NCBI RefSeq assembly: GCF_022376445.1
Contig: NW_025954985.1
Span: 1-64,000, forward strand
Length of the DNA: 64,000 bases
From: Fomitopsis serialis
Taxonomy: Eukaryota > Basidiomycota > Agaricomycetes > Polyporales > Fomitopsidaceae
Direction: 5' to 3'
Shown here: positions 46,602 through 57,399 of the stretch, in pieces
Layout: every line of letters starts with the position of its first letter
How positions within the stretch are numbered: position 1 is the stretch's first letter
The notes under the pieces: generated by a model
What the model saw: the letters and a program-made list of their open reading frames with translations, nothing else
Database searches by the model: none
What the model was told of the DNA's origin: nothing
Translations under genes and position numbers: made by a program

Positions 46602-47140
46602 TAAGTGGTGGCGATGGCAGCGCGTGCCCAGAATGCGGCGATACTTGGTTGATGCCCTTCCAAATTGCCTGCTGGTCAATTTATGGAACTGCGTCGTTAA
46701 TGGTGATGTACAGTGCTTGCCTGCCTTTCCGAATGCTCTTGTCTATGTCACGGGTCTCCAAATGCATAGCGGCATTCAGCTCGCATACATACATGCCGGG
46801 CGCGGGGCCCTCGTAAACATTCGTCAGTAACGGAGCACTGGGCGATGTACCAGTGAACGTAAAGTAAACAAGATTGCCTCACGTTAACCTATGGATGGAT
46901 TTGCTAACCAGCTTGTTGGTATCATGTCTGATCAGCGAGCGCCGACTGCAGCCAATGGACGATCGAAAACACTCGTTGCAACTGGCTCTGTCGGGCGTGT
47001 TGTGATATGAACCTGTGATAGGAGATCTTGACTGCGGGCCAGTGAGTTCGTCACAATTTTTTCGCCGGTATATGTCCAAGCAAACGCGGAAGCCCATGTC
47101 TAGCCTCTAACAGCAGGAAGAACGGCGACCAAGGTGTGGC
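46602..47140. other. Intergenic region
   Basis: No gene seen. Confidence 0.35.
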
Positions 47141-47146
47141 ATATAA
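47141..47146 (+). promoter_or_regulatory. TATA box of GTPase copy E
   Basis: ATATAA in GGCATATAAGCC lies 48 nt before the ATG at 47194. Confidence 0.5.
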
Positions 47147-47193
47147 GCCCCGGTAGAGCATATGATGGCTCACTCACCGTACAGAACTCTACT

Positions 47194-48045
47194 ATGGGGA
47201 ACTACATTTCTGCCAGTGGTCGACTTCGCGAGAGTTATGATGCGTTTTTCGTCAAACCCGCAGGCCGAGATGCAGACGCAAGGGCGTTTGAGGATCATAT
47301 CAATACACTGGATGGAATGCTAGCAGCTTCTCTGCAGAAACGACGACAGACAGCACAGGAGCTTCAAGCTGCGGTGGAGGCGCGAGTGAAAGCGGAGGCG
47401 ATGGTGCGCGAGCAACAGCAGATCAGCGACCGCATGAATGAAGCCAGGCAAAGGGCGGAAGACGCACGACTACTCGCCGAGGGTCGTGCAACAACTGCAG
47501 AGGAGGGTTTGCAAAGGCTGGAGGAGACGCTCCATATGGAGAAACGAGGTGCGCGGAGACAAAGGCAAGGTTGCGAGGGGCTGAGGAGGAGCTTGAAGGC
47601 GCGAAGAACGCACGAGAGGCGGCCGAAAAAGCCCTTACTTAGCCGACGTCTGCGAAGGACTGGCCCGGGAGAAGCAGCTGTGCCAAGGCCGTCAACCAGG
47701 GGTCGATGATTGCATGTACTGTCTACATAGGGCTCCGCCCTCAGTGATAATAAAGGGATTAATCAATCAATCAAGGTCGTCAACCGATGATCATGCCGAC
47801 CTCGGAGCAGAGGTTGGGGGAGGAAAGGCTCCGCGACGAGTAAAACCGGGGCTTGTTTAACTGTGCGATCGCTGGTGTCGCGGGGAGTGGGAAGTCTTCG
47901 CTCGTGAATGCGCTTCGAGGATTGAATATTGAGGAACGAAGACGAGGGAGCGGCTGTCACGGACATCGTCGAGCAGGCTGGTGACGCGGCCACTGCGCGA
48001 TACATACCCTAATGTCAATCTCGTATACGATGTTTCATTCGTGAT
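47194..48045 (+). pseudogene. IRG-like GTPase, copy E, truncated
   Basis: Begins MGNYISASGRLRESYDAFF (Gly2/Ser6 myristoylation pattern), then a coiled coil of about 130 residues (TLDGMLAASLQKRRQTAQELQAAVEARVKAEAMV...LLAEGRATTAEEGLQRLEE). The frame drifts at about 47550 and ends at 47709. A P-loop in a later frame (GLFNCAIAGVAGSGKSSLVNALRG, about 47853-47925) proves that a G domain followed. After a partial TDIVEQAGDAATARYIP and NVNLVYDV (G3 position) the similarity stops, so G3 to the C-terminus is missing. A small retroelement-like fragment (47698-47771) lies between coil and P-loop. Not expected to make a working GTPase. Confidence 0.65.
47698..47771 (+). mobile_element. 5'-truncated LINE-like 3' end with ATCA tail
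   Basis: About 74 bp ending AATAAAGGGATTAATCAATCAATC, i.e. a polyadenylation-like AATAAA and a short tandem ATCA tail, flanked by a 14-bp direct repeat with one mismatch (CAAGG[C/T]CGTCAACC at 47684-47697 and 47772-47785). Tail plus duplication is the hallmark of target-primed reverse transcription. Too short to name the family. Confidence 0.5.
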
Positions 48046-48153
48046 GTTGATGCCGCACTAATTACAGTACTTGACATTCAACATACGTTCGTGTTGACTT
48101 CAGCATGATTTTGGCGTGATAGGGCTACCCGGACATGGCACATATAGCCTCAC
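48046..48153. other. Short convergent spacer
   Basis: Separates the truncated GTPase (+) from the ferric reductase (-). No feature seen. Confidence 0.3.
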
Positions 48154-50867
48154 CTACCACCCGAAGCTCTCCTCATACAACTCAATTCTCGACGCATCAA
48201 TCTTGGCACCAATACTCCGGACGACCTCTCTCCGAACGTTATCCGCCAGATGACCCGGACCGCAGACGACCACCGACAACCGACTTTCCCTCGTCATCAG
48301 CTGCCCAATCTCATAATCCAGTAACTCCGCCACGTCCGGCCTCGCGTACGTGACCCTGGGGCCGTTCGCAGATCCTGAGCGAGACGAGAGCTTCGCGATG
48401 GTCGCCTCAACGCCCGCTGTCTTGTCCTGACCCGCGCTCTGAGCGTTGGAGCGCGTGAGGTAGAGGTCGAGCGTGAGGTCGTCGCGATCGACGAACGGCG
48501 CCAGGTCCTTCTCGAGAACGTCTGACACGAAGCTCTCCTCCCTGGCGGCCCAGACGAACCGGGTGTGCCTGCCATTCGCACGCGCGCCCTGCTCGCATAG
48601 GTAAGACGTGATACCCGTCACGCCGCTGCCTCCTGAGATCATCAAAGTCCGCTCGTACGAGGCCAAGTCGGCCTTCGTTCCGTAAGGACCCTCTAGGAGG
48701 ACGGCGAGGTCCTTCTTGTGGCCAGGTGCTTTCAGGAGGAGATTCTTGAGGCCCTTCGTCATACCCTTGTACGGACGGATGATGAAGACGAGTTCCTCCT
48801 GCGATGAGCCGGAGACGGGCGCGCCGACACCGGTCTGAGAGACGATCGAGCCTTCCTTCGAGTCAGTGGAAGACCCAGCGGCGTCCGAAATATTGTGCGG
48901 AGGGATCTGCTGAATCCCCTCGATCTCCTCTACACCTGCGCCCGCCTCCGCGTCGGCATGGGCAGGGATACTCCGCCACGCTGACAGAGTAAACGGGTGA
49001 TTCTCCCAGAACATGAAGGATAATGTAGGTGTGTAGATGTAGTAGTGCACGCCTGCGCCAACGCAGAAGTTCGCGGACGGCCGGACGGTCATACGGATGA
49101 TATCGCCCTCGGGGTCGTACACCGCTGTTGCCTTGTTGCGCCTCAGCCGATCGTCCTTGACGCTGAGGACGCGCCAGTTGAGCAGGGCGATGCGCACTAG
49201 GCGAATGGCGCGATCGAAAATCCAGAAGCCGACGCAAGGCCAGAGGTAGCCATCGTACTCCCCGTCAAAGATCTTTGTGTGGCTGCAGCGGGAACGCGTG
49301 AGTACAATTCAGGGTGCGTGCATATTGGACAGGCTTACTAGAAGAGCAATACGATGATCGCGATTGAGAAAATGACGTGTGTCGCGAGGAAGAACTCGTA
49401 GCAGTAGCGCCGAACTGGCTGCATGGAGAGCCCAACAAGTACGGACATCAGTACGGTCGCCTACAGGCCCTCCGTCAGCAATTATCCTTCTCACATGACA
49501 AGCCGACTTACCCCAATGCCTGTGGCGTAGTATTGCTCTTTGAGCTCCTCCTTGTACTCCTCCCAGTTATTACCGTAAGCTGACGGACACTTCCGTAAGT
49601 TACTTCCAGCTTACAGACGACTTGTCGTACTCACTGATGTAGGAGAAGGCCGTGTATCCAAATGAATGGGCGATCGCCTCCACTGTCGCTACTCTGGCCA
49701 CATATCGGTGGAAGACGTTGAACGTCGAGAACGACCAACCAGTCAGCCAAAGTAGCAGGTCATTACGACCAGCGAGCAGCCATAGCAGCGGCAAATTGGC
49801 GTATGCTATAATGCCAGTCCTGTCCGCCAAGTACCGCGCAAGCTGCGAAGGGGGATTTGTCCAGCTGCGGAAACAATGGCGGTGAGTTGAGAGCGACGAT
49901 TTTCAGTGTCGGGTACGCACTATGTGTTTCCCTCGAAGGTGTGATAGTCGATAGCGCAGAAGATGAAGTTCAGTGCGACATAGACAAACACAAGATGGAC
50001 TGAAGCGGGTCGGGATCGTGCAGAACGCCCACGGCTGGCTGTGTCGGTAGCCGAATGTCGCGGGGAGCGTGATGCGCTTCGTCCACATATTGTGGATCTT
50101 GGTGAAGACACCTCGATTGGCGAGACAGGCTTGCCGCCTTTGGCGCTCTCAGCGTCGACGAGCGGACTCGACCGTGCGATGGTGCGATGAACGATGAAGG
50201 CGAAGATACGGTTGGCCACTCCACAGAGGACGACGCCGACGGCGAGAACATACATCGACCACCTGTCACAGACGCGTACGGGTTGTTAACATGTCAAGGG
50301 AGGGAAGCTATGGAGACCTACCCGAAAGAGTGATGGACATACATTTGATGTTGCCATATTGCCTGTGTCGAGGTCAGTACCTTTATTTTTCCAGATTTAA
50401 GTGAACAACTCACGAGAGTGTCGCGGGCGAGGTCTACATACTCTTGAACCGGAATTACCGTTGTGTTGACCTCAGCCACTACGAGTCGCGGGTCAATGAC
50501 TGTGATGTTGCGACGGTTCCATAGTGAGCCTTGATGTACTCTTCGCCTTCACCATAGCCCACGGACAAAGGCGACAGCCCGTACTCCGTGCAGTACCAGT
50601 TCATGTAACCGAAGGACTCGTCGGCCGTGTACTGGCTGCAGTAGGCGTCGAAGCAGGCATAGATGGAAGACACGGCCAGCGTCGAGTGACAGAACCCGCC
50701 GACATACGTGTCCGTCGCGCTGACATCAGAGAAGGTGAGCACGGAGAGCGCCTCGTAGCAGGACTGAGCGCAGAGTTCGGGCTTGCTGTACGTCGGGTCA
50801 GCCCAGACGTTCTGGGGTAAGAGCAAGAAGCCTGCGGCGAAGACAGGAGAAACCGAAGAACCTGCAT
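48154..50867 (-). CDS. Ferric-chelate reductase (FRE family), with frameshifts
   Basis: Plasma-membrane flavocytochrome that reduces Fe(III) outside the cell using cytosolic NADPH. The likely start (complement of 50865-50867) gives MQVLRFLLSS plus, after one missing base, AGFLLLPQNVWADPTYS: a signal peptide. The ectodomain has paired Cys (CAQSCYEAL, CHSTL, CFDAYCSQY, WYCTEYGL). Next are the membrane segments with haem-ligand-region sequence (YVHHSFGWSMYVLAVGVVLCG, LPLLWLLAGRNDLLLWLTGWSF, FNVFHRYVARVA, FFLATHVIFSIAIIVLL), the FAD site HPFTLSAW, and the NADPH parts LLEGPYGTKAD, ISGGSGVTGITSYL and VVCGPGHLADNVRREV. Lesions of one base are needed near 50835, 50535, 50115 and twice near 50015. About seven introns. 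Downstream of three GATA sites. Confidence 0.85.
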
Positions 50868-51006
50868 CTCGACGAATGAGCACGCGTCCGCCCGCCTTCC
50901 TTTGGGCCATGGCGCGGTTTATGAAGTTCTCTGCATACCGCCAAGCCGGCGAGCAGCACAAGCAGTACCGCGCGCGTTTGAGCGCGTTCGCGCCCATGGC
51001 ATGCGC

Positions 51007-51017
51007 TTATCAGATTA
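51007..51017. promoter_or_regulatory. GATA-factor site 1 (TTATCAGATTA)
   Basis: The reverse strand reads TAATCTGATAA, which contains ATCTGATAA, a match to ATCWGATAA, the consensus of fungal iron-responsive GATA repressors (SRE/Urbs1/SreA/Fep1 class). About 140 nt upstream of the ferric reductase ATG. Confidence 0.6.
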
Positions 51018-51069
51018 CGCGCATCTGGAGTGCGGTCTCGCGATTAGATTTCGAGGGGCGCCGGGTGCC

Positions 51070-51080
51070 TTATCAGATAA
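51070..51080. promoter_or_regulatory. GATA-factor site 2 (TTATCAGATAA)
   Basis: Near-palindrome with ATCWGATAA on both strands: ATCAGATAA forward and ATCTGATAA reverse. Confidence 0.7.
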
Positions 51081-51109
51081 TTATGGAGGGCCCGATCAGA
51101 CCGAAAATC

Positions 51110-51120
51110 TTATCTGATAA
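51110..51120. promoter_or_regulatory. GATA-factor site 3 (TTATCTGATAA)
   Basis: Exact reverse complement of site 2, 40 bp further upstream of the reductase; again matches ATCWGATAA on both strands. Confidence 0.7.
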
Positions 51121-51716
51121 ATGTGCTCTTGAGGCACGATCACCGGCCGACGATGCGACGGACTGCGAGTGGGCGCGAGAAAAGCTACATAGCACAGTGC
51201 AGCATTCATCCAAGCAACTAGCTCAAGGTTTGCTCCTGAAAATCTGCGGTGGACTGCAATGGAATGATGTATTACAGCGGACAAATGGTGAAGTTCCAGT
51301 TCGCAATGATCCTCGGATTATATCTAGCACAACAGTCTGCACTTGGCGTCGAGCACGTCACAAATCCACTGTTCATTGTAGCCATGGGGCAAATCGGTCG
51401 GCTGAGGTGCGATGCCGTCAAACTCGAACATCTCGCGAGCTCTTAGTACTAAGCGCGCCATTATACTAATGTATTGAGAGTGTCCAAGCGGGTATGCTGG
51501 ACAGATAATTCACGCACCGTATCTACCCAACCTCTAGCTAGTGTGATGTGTAGCGGAAATGCGATGCGACGTGAAGCGAACATACGAGATTCTAGAATGT
51601 ACCCGGGTGCGACGGAAGAGGAGAGATGATGCACAGTACGGATCAATGCGATGGGAGAGGGAGACAGGGGAGTATAATCACGAGAAACCGTAAACGGGAA
51701 AGTAAGGAACGAACGT

Positions 51717-53629
51717 CTACGCAACGGCACGCTTTGAGCGCGCGCGGATAGCTTTACCATGCCGGTAAAAGAGGAAGGGGATAGGAATCTAGGGGACAGT
51801 CAGCATCACTCCGCGACTAAGAACATGCAAACTTACCATAGCAAGAGAAATGAAGCCCCAAGTCGACGCTGCCCAGCCGTTACCGAGATTGTGGTACATC
51901 GCCTCGATGAACAGCGGCATCGCCGCGCCAGACCCGGAACGGATGACGGTCTTTGCAGCAAGCGCAGACGCAACATAGCCGGGGAAAGCGTCGATCAGGT
52001 ACGCGTTGGCCGAGAAGTAGATGATGACCATGCCAAAGCCGAAGGGAATACCGGACGACACGGGGCCGACCCAGTTGCCACCTCCGGGCATGACCGCCGG
52101 CGGGCTCGTCCAGCCAAAGATGAACAATGACACGGGGACGAACCAGCAACCGATCATCATGCCGACGAGACGGTCCTCGGGATCAGCCCTGCCACCCTTA
52201 GCCGCGGCGCGCTTCTGGTAGTTCTTCTCGACCTGAGGCGTGACGCACAACGCGATGGCGAGGCCGATCAGGACGGAGCAGAACGTCAGGCCGGTGTGAC
52301 CGTCGTCGAAGCCGTACTCCTCGGCGAACACGACGGGGAAGGAGAAGAAGAAGGCGTAGAGCAGACCGTAGATGAGGGCGATGTACAAAGACATGAGTAG
52401 CAATATGGCTCGGTCGCAAGCATCTCTACACGGCTTCATTAGCAACGCGTCAAGATGAACTACCCGAATAAAGACTTACGGAATGGACGGATGAGTGTCT
52501 CAACGACGATCTCCGAGAATTTCCTCTTGAAAAGCTCCTGCTCAGTGGTGATATTCGGGTTACCGGTCTCCTTCCGCAGACGTGCCGCGCGGCGCTTCAA
52601 CAGCACGGGCGCGAACGTCTCGGGTATGGTACAGCAGAAGATGGTCATGACACCAGCGAAGATCATGTTCACCCAGATCATCCATCGCCAGCCGATGTTC
52701 TCACCAACGAAACCGCCCACGATGGGACCAAGAACGGGACCGCCGTACGGCGCTGCAGCAAACAAGGCGATGGCGAAACCACGTTCGTTGTTGTCCCAAA
52801 TGTCAGAAATGGTACCACCAGCGAGCGTGAGGGGCGCAGACGCGAAGATACCGCAGAAAAACCGACAGATCAGCAGCGTCTGAATGTTAGGGGCGAGCGC
52901 ACACGGGATGTTGAAGATGACGTAGACGATGTTAGGGAAGATCCAAAGATATTGGCGGCCGAACAACTCGCTCTATCGCTAGGGTCAGCAAACGTCGAAA
53001 GCGTGATCAAAATGAAACGGGCATACCATAGGTGACCAAGCCAAAGGACCGATGCCAAAGCCGCAAACCATGAGCGATACGCTCAGAGCGACGACGACTT
53101 CGCCCACGTGGAATTCGTTCTGGATGTCGGCGAAGTCACCCGTCACGACGGCAGACGCAAACGCGACTGCGACGACAGACATGGCGCAGACACCGGTCAA
53201 GTCTGAGGAATGCGTCAGAACCGGACGGTTGGGCCAAATAGGGATACTTACACCACCTGTACAGGTTGGACCAATTACGAGGGTCCTCCGGGTCGTCGGG
53301 CAACCATGTCACCAACTTCATGTCCCGAAGTTGTGCTGCCTTCTCCGGATCCCGGAGGGCCTGAGGGACGTCCGACGCATGCGTTGGTATTGGCCGTAAC
53401 GCTAATCGGCTTGAACGAATCCCTCCTTCGCGACTCCACGGTATTCGTTCGTTAGACCACCGCGATTGATATCGGTGGTGATGTACGGGAAGGAGATATC
53501 GGGTTGGTTCTCATCGTGCGAGCGTGGATTGGTGAGTTCCTCGCCCTCGGTGTAACCGGCGGGACGGTAGATGGGATGCTCCTCTGGGACGACGGTCGTC
53601 GTCTCGCTGGGTGAGGATGAGTAAACCAT
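51717..53629 (-). CDS. MFS drug/polyamine-type exporter (DHA1)
   Basis: Twelve-helix proton antiporter of the fungal multidrug class. N-terminal cytosolic part MVYSSSPSETTTVVPEEHPIYRP, WLPDDPEDPRNWSNLYRW (the conserved DPxNW(S/P) entry motif), TM1-2 (LTGVCAMSVVAVAFASAVV, VGEVVVALSVSLMVCGFGIGPLAWSPMSELFGRQ, motif A region), ALAPNIQTLLICRFFCGIFASAPLTLAGGTISDIW, APYGGPVLGPIVGGFVGENIGWRWMIWV (antiporter motif C), ETFAPVLLKRRA, PILLLMSLYIALIYGLLYAFF, PFGFGMVIIYFSANAYLIDAFPGYVASALAAKTVIRSGSGAAMPLF. Ends IPFLFYRHGKAIRARSKRAVA. About five exons. Two single-base gaps are needed (near 53415 and 52405). Substrate unknown. Confidence 0.87.
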
Positions 53630-55436
53630 GTCGTGAGGTAGGGAAAGGGTCGTGAAGGTGAGGTAGGGGAGGGGGGAGGATTAGGGAGAACCGCAGGGAG
53701 CGGGGAACCGAGAAAAGGAAAGTGGAGAGCTTTGCGGAGAGCGGGTGGGAGCCCTATATATCACTGCGAGCCGTATATTAGTGGCGGGAGGAGGCGGGGG
53801 TATCCGAGGGGATAGCCGGGAAACAGAGCGGACAACAGGCTTTCGCATCCTGTCCCGACGCCGCCTGCAGCTGGCCTGCCGCCCATTCCGTTCGCATCTG
53901 GTCCGTCCCTCGGTCGATGTCAGCCGTTCTTCGCACAACGCAAAATGTAGCTCGCTCACCGTCGTCCACGCCGTCGATTTGCGGCCTCCACAGCGTCCTG
54001 GTGAGCGTCGAGGGTCGTTGGAGAGCCCCGAAAGCTGATCCTGAACGGAGCCCAGTCCGACGTCAGTCCTCACGTTTCCGGCGCTTCGGGAACCCACAAG
54101 CCGGTCATCTCCGGATATGGAAGGTGCAAGTCGATCGCGCTTACCAAGCCATGATCCGCCGCCTCCCGCCCATGTCCCGCCACTGCCCTGCTGGCCCATC
54201 CGCCCGGGCCCGTCTCCGACCCGCCATCCGCGTCCTGGTCGCTGCCTGCTCGTGCTCGATGTCCCTGCCGCCTGTGAACCGTGTCGTTCATGCGCAGCCT
54301 CATCACCGCGTCGAGCATGAAACATCGTCGACTCGTCCAGCCGGCTACGTCGTACCCGTACCGATGCCTGCTCCGGATCGCTCAGTGAGGTGTACCCGGT
54401 CGTCGTACGCGCGATCGGAAGGCTTCCTGCGGTGATTGAGATAGTGATTCGACGGACATAGGCCTAGGTCATGGCGGAAATCGTGGGATTGGCATTTTGA
54501 CTCGATGGCGATTGTGCGCGCCCTCGACGACCGGATGTCCTGCTGCCCGCTACACTCCGAGTAACATCGCCTCTGTTCTGGTGGCCTGAGATGCACGCCT
54601 ATGAGGCCTATCATCGCCGAATGACACAGGGACACATGACGGGTGACCTGTTCATTGCGGAACCAGCACGGTCGGAAGGAAAGGTAGGAACAGCATTGCA
54701 TTGAATCCGAGCCGGGTCCCGGCCTTCTCCTGGCCCGCCCGCGCTTGTGTCCGCCCCCTCCGGTGTGCTCATTCCCGCCGTCCATGCGAACCACGCTGCC
54801 AGTGATTATCGCAGATGGTTACTGAGGTGTGACATCGCTACAGGCACATCTTTTATTGTTTCTGCCCGGCAGCCGGTCAAAAGGACGTATCGATGGCATG
54901 GATATGCACGCGTACTCAGATTTGCGCCGGCGACGTGACGGAATCACTTGACACTCTGTGAATACGACGGACGAGATGCGCATCCCGACCAGTGTGAGTA
55001 ACGACCCAAACAGGTCGACTTGCTGAATTATTCCCCTCGGCCGCAACCTGCGAGAAATGGATCTTCGTCGTCTAGCTCCCACTCCGAGCTTAGCCCGATG
55101 GACAGAAAGGCTAGGCCGCACCAAAATGCTCAGGAGGCCTTCGCAAGATCCCATCGTGGCAGTTCGGGATGGAGGCGGTTGTAGGTCCATCGGAGGGACT
55201 CGGATCGGGTTACGGCCTGGTCCGACAGTTCCGACAACGTGAGCGCCCGGCAGAGCCATCTGTGCGAATTCTCGCTGCAACATTCATATGGCCTTCGCGA
55301 AGTAACAAGGCTGAGCAGAAGACGATATGTACATATGTGCATGCATGTAATATACACTGACAATTGTCCGGAAAGCAGTTCGAGTGAGTATCGCGGCTAT
55401 GTATCATGATCCAGACAGACTGTACGTTCTTGTCAC
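53630..55436. other. Long intergenic region, MFS promoter at left
   Basis: TATATA at 53755-53760 is about 125 nt upstream of the MFS start and is a likely core element. The remaining 1.6 kb is G+C-rich with no convincing gene or repeat. Confidence 0.4.
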
Positions 55437-56587
55437 TCATGGCCCTCGCTTTCGCCGAGCCTCCTGACCTATGGCATCCAACAGACTGGTTTCGTCAATT
55501 GCATCTTCCGAACTCTGGCCCTTGTGAAGCGACATGAGCGCCTGCTTGTCGACGAGAAAGACCCATTGCTGGGGCAGCTCGGCCAGCCTGAGGTTTCGCG
55601 TGATGCTCTCCCGCGACTCCCTCACGAACTGTTCGCGCGCGCACGCAATGGCCGCGGGGCTCGTGGCGCCTCCGTTCTGAGACTCAACATCTTCGCCTTC
55701 GATATCCCGAGCGGGGTTACGAATGTGTTGGTGTGCCTTCGAGCGGACGACGAGGGCGGGTATGCGGAAGCGCGCACAGTTCCGCAGGATGGCGACGTCT
55801 GTCGCCGTGAAGCATGCGTCGAAGAGCACCAGGATGCAGTCGAAGATGTATAGCCCCTGGTTGGTGAAGTATTCCCAGTCTGGGATGGAAAGAGTGCCGG
55901 CACCTGGCACATCGTACCAGGCGATGCGCTTGCTGGGGTCCGGATTGGGATAGCTCAGTGCGATGACGCTGGTGGTTTCGACGATCCCAGTTTCCGCAGT
56001 GCCTGGTTCGCCGTTGCGGAGGCCGCGCAGGGCGTTGATCATAGACGACTTGCCGCTGCCGGCTGTACCTGCGATCGCGACGTGCAGGTACCCGTCTTGG
56101 TACTGCAAGTGTTGCTTCGCATCGCGGATCTGCTGGAGGGTTGGGACCACGACAGGCTGGGAACCCGCTTGTAATTGCTTTTCCGCCTCCGCCTGTTGAG
56201 CCCGTGCCTCTACAGCTGCTCTCTCAGCCGCCTGTCCCGCACGCTGTGCTTCCTCTTGCGCACGCCGCTTCCTCTGACGTTCTGCTTCGGCTTTCCGACT
56301 CGCGTGCTGCATCCGCAGTCCGTGCGGTCTCCTGAGCTTGTGCTTTCGCTTGTTCAGCCTTGCTTTCTCTTTCCCGATTTTCTGAGCTTGCTCCTGGGCT
56401 CGTTTCTCCCCACTTCCGCCGCATCCCTTTCCTTCTTCCGCGCAACCGCTTCTTGCGCTCGCTTTTTCTGCGTCTCCGCACGCCGAAGGCTTTCCTCTGC
56501 ACGCCGCTTCGCTTCTGCTGCTTTCTTTGCCATTGCCTTTGCATGGCGTAGGCGTTCTGCAATGCGCTGCTGTTCCCGCTTAGGCAT
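55437..56587 (-). CDS. IRG-like coiled-coil GTPase, copy C
   Basis: Closest to copy B and in opposite orientation. The G domain is intact from about 56312 to the stop: QPVVVPTLQQIRDAKQHLQY, GTAGSGKSSMINALRGLRNGEP (G1), TGIVETTSVIALSYP, WYDVPGAGT (G3), FDCILVLFDACFTATDVAILRNCARF, VVRSKAHQH, RESRESITRNLRLAELPQQ. It has the CGCGATCGC where B lost a base. Upstream, the coiled coil is read in two other frames (MPKREQQRIAERLRHAKAMAKKAAEAKRRAEESLRR at 56354-56587, then ESKAEQAKAQAQE), so at least two shifts. No MGxxxS start is visible. The ATG at 56312 could begin a shorter, intact protein of 291 residues. Confidence 0.7.
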
Positions 56588-57399
56588 TGCCGTTGCGCGA
56601 TCCAGGGAGCCTTATTGCTGGGAAACGTCGAAGGAGATGATTGCAAAGGCACCTATGTGAGTTCGAACAGCATCGAGCGAGGGCACACATTGACCTACAT
56701 TGAAAATCATTGTTGCTCTCAGGCTCGGTTACTTTCCGTACTAGATTGCCAGGGGCAGATGCGTGCCGAGGTGGTCTATATGTACACGTTGCAGATGTAC
56801 CGTTCATTCAAGTAGATGAACATGAGCTGAACGTGCTTGGTTCCAGCAGGCACATCCGGGTGGCTTCCATCCCTCAGAAGTGCGATGTGCGGTTCAACTC
56901 GAGGCCTTGCGGTTAATTTCTGTGACGATCGACCTGTCATTGCGAACTGCGGCGAATCTGGTCTGTACGCGGTGTACAGTGCGCTGTTGTTGTCATTCGC
57001 AGATGCTTCACAATGACTCCACATCGCGGATATCAAAACCGACAACCACAGATCACATACGAAGAGAACTGCTGCTAGAGGTGGTCTCACTTGGGATCCG
57101 ATCTGAGGGCGTCGTCTGCGTTTCTCGTGCTCACGGGCCACTGGGAAGCCTCGTAACGAGTTGCCTCCGTGTTTCAATTTCAATAGTTTCTGCGGAATGA
57201 TGTTTGTCGAGACCTCTTGGTTGAACAAATTTGGCAATGCGATCAGAGTGAGCGTACTATACAATACAGACCTAGCATGAACCCCACTACCAGTTCGTCA
57301 AGCAGGTCGCTCAGCGTTTCCAAGAGGTACTACGAAAACTATCAACGAGACGGAGAGTATAGCGATGAAATCACAGAGGCTGCCTTGGCGGAGACAGTT
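56588..57399. other. Spacer between GTPase copies C and D
   Basis: No gene seen. Mirror counterpart of the A-B spacer. Confidence 0.35.

Larger units (their letters stand above)
50868..51716. other. Ferric reductase promoter and MFS 3' region
   Basis: Holds the three iron-type GATA sites (51007-51120). No gene; open frames here lack domains. Confidence 0.5.
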
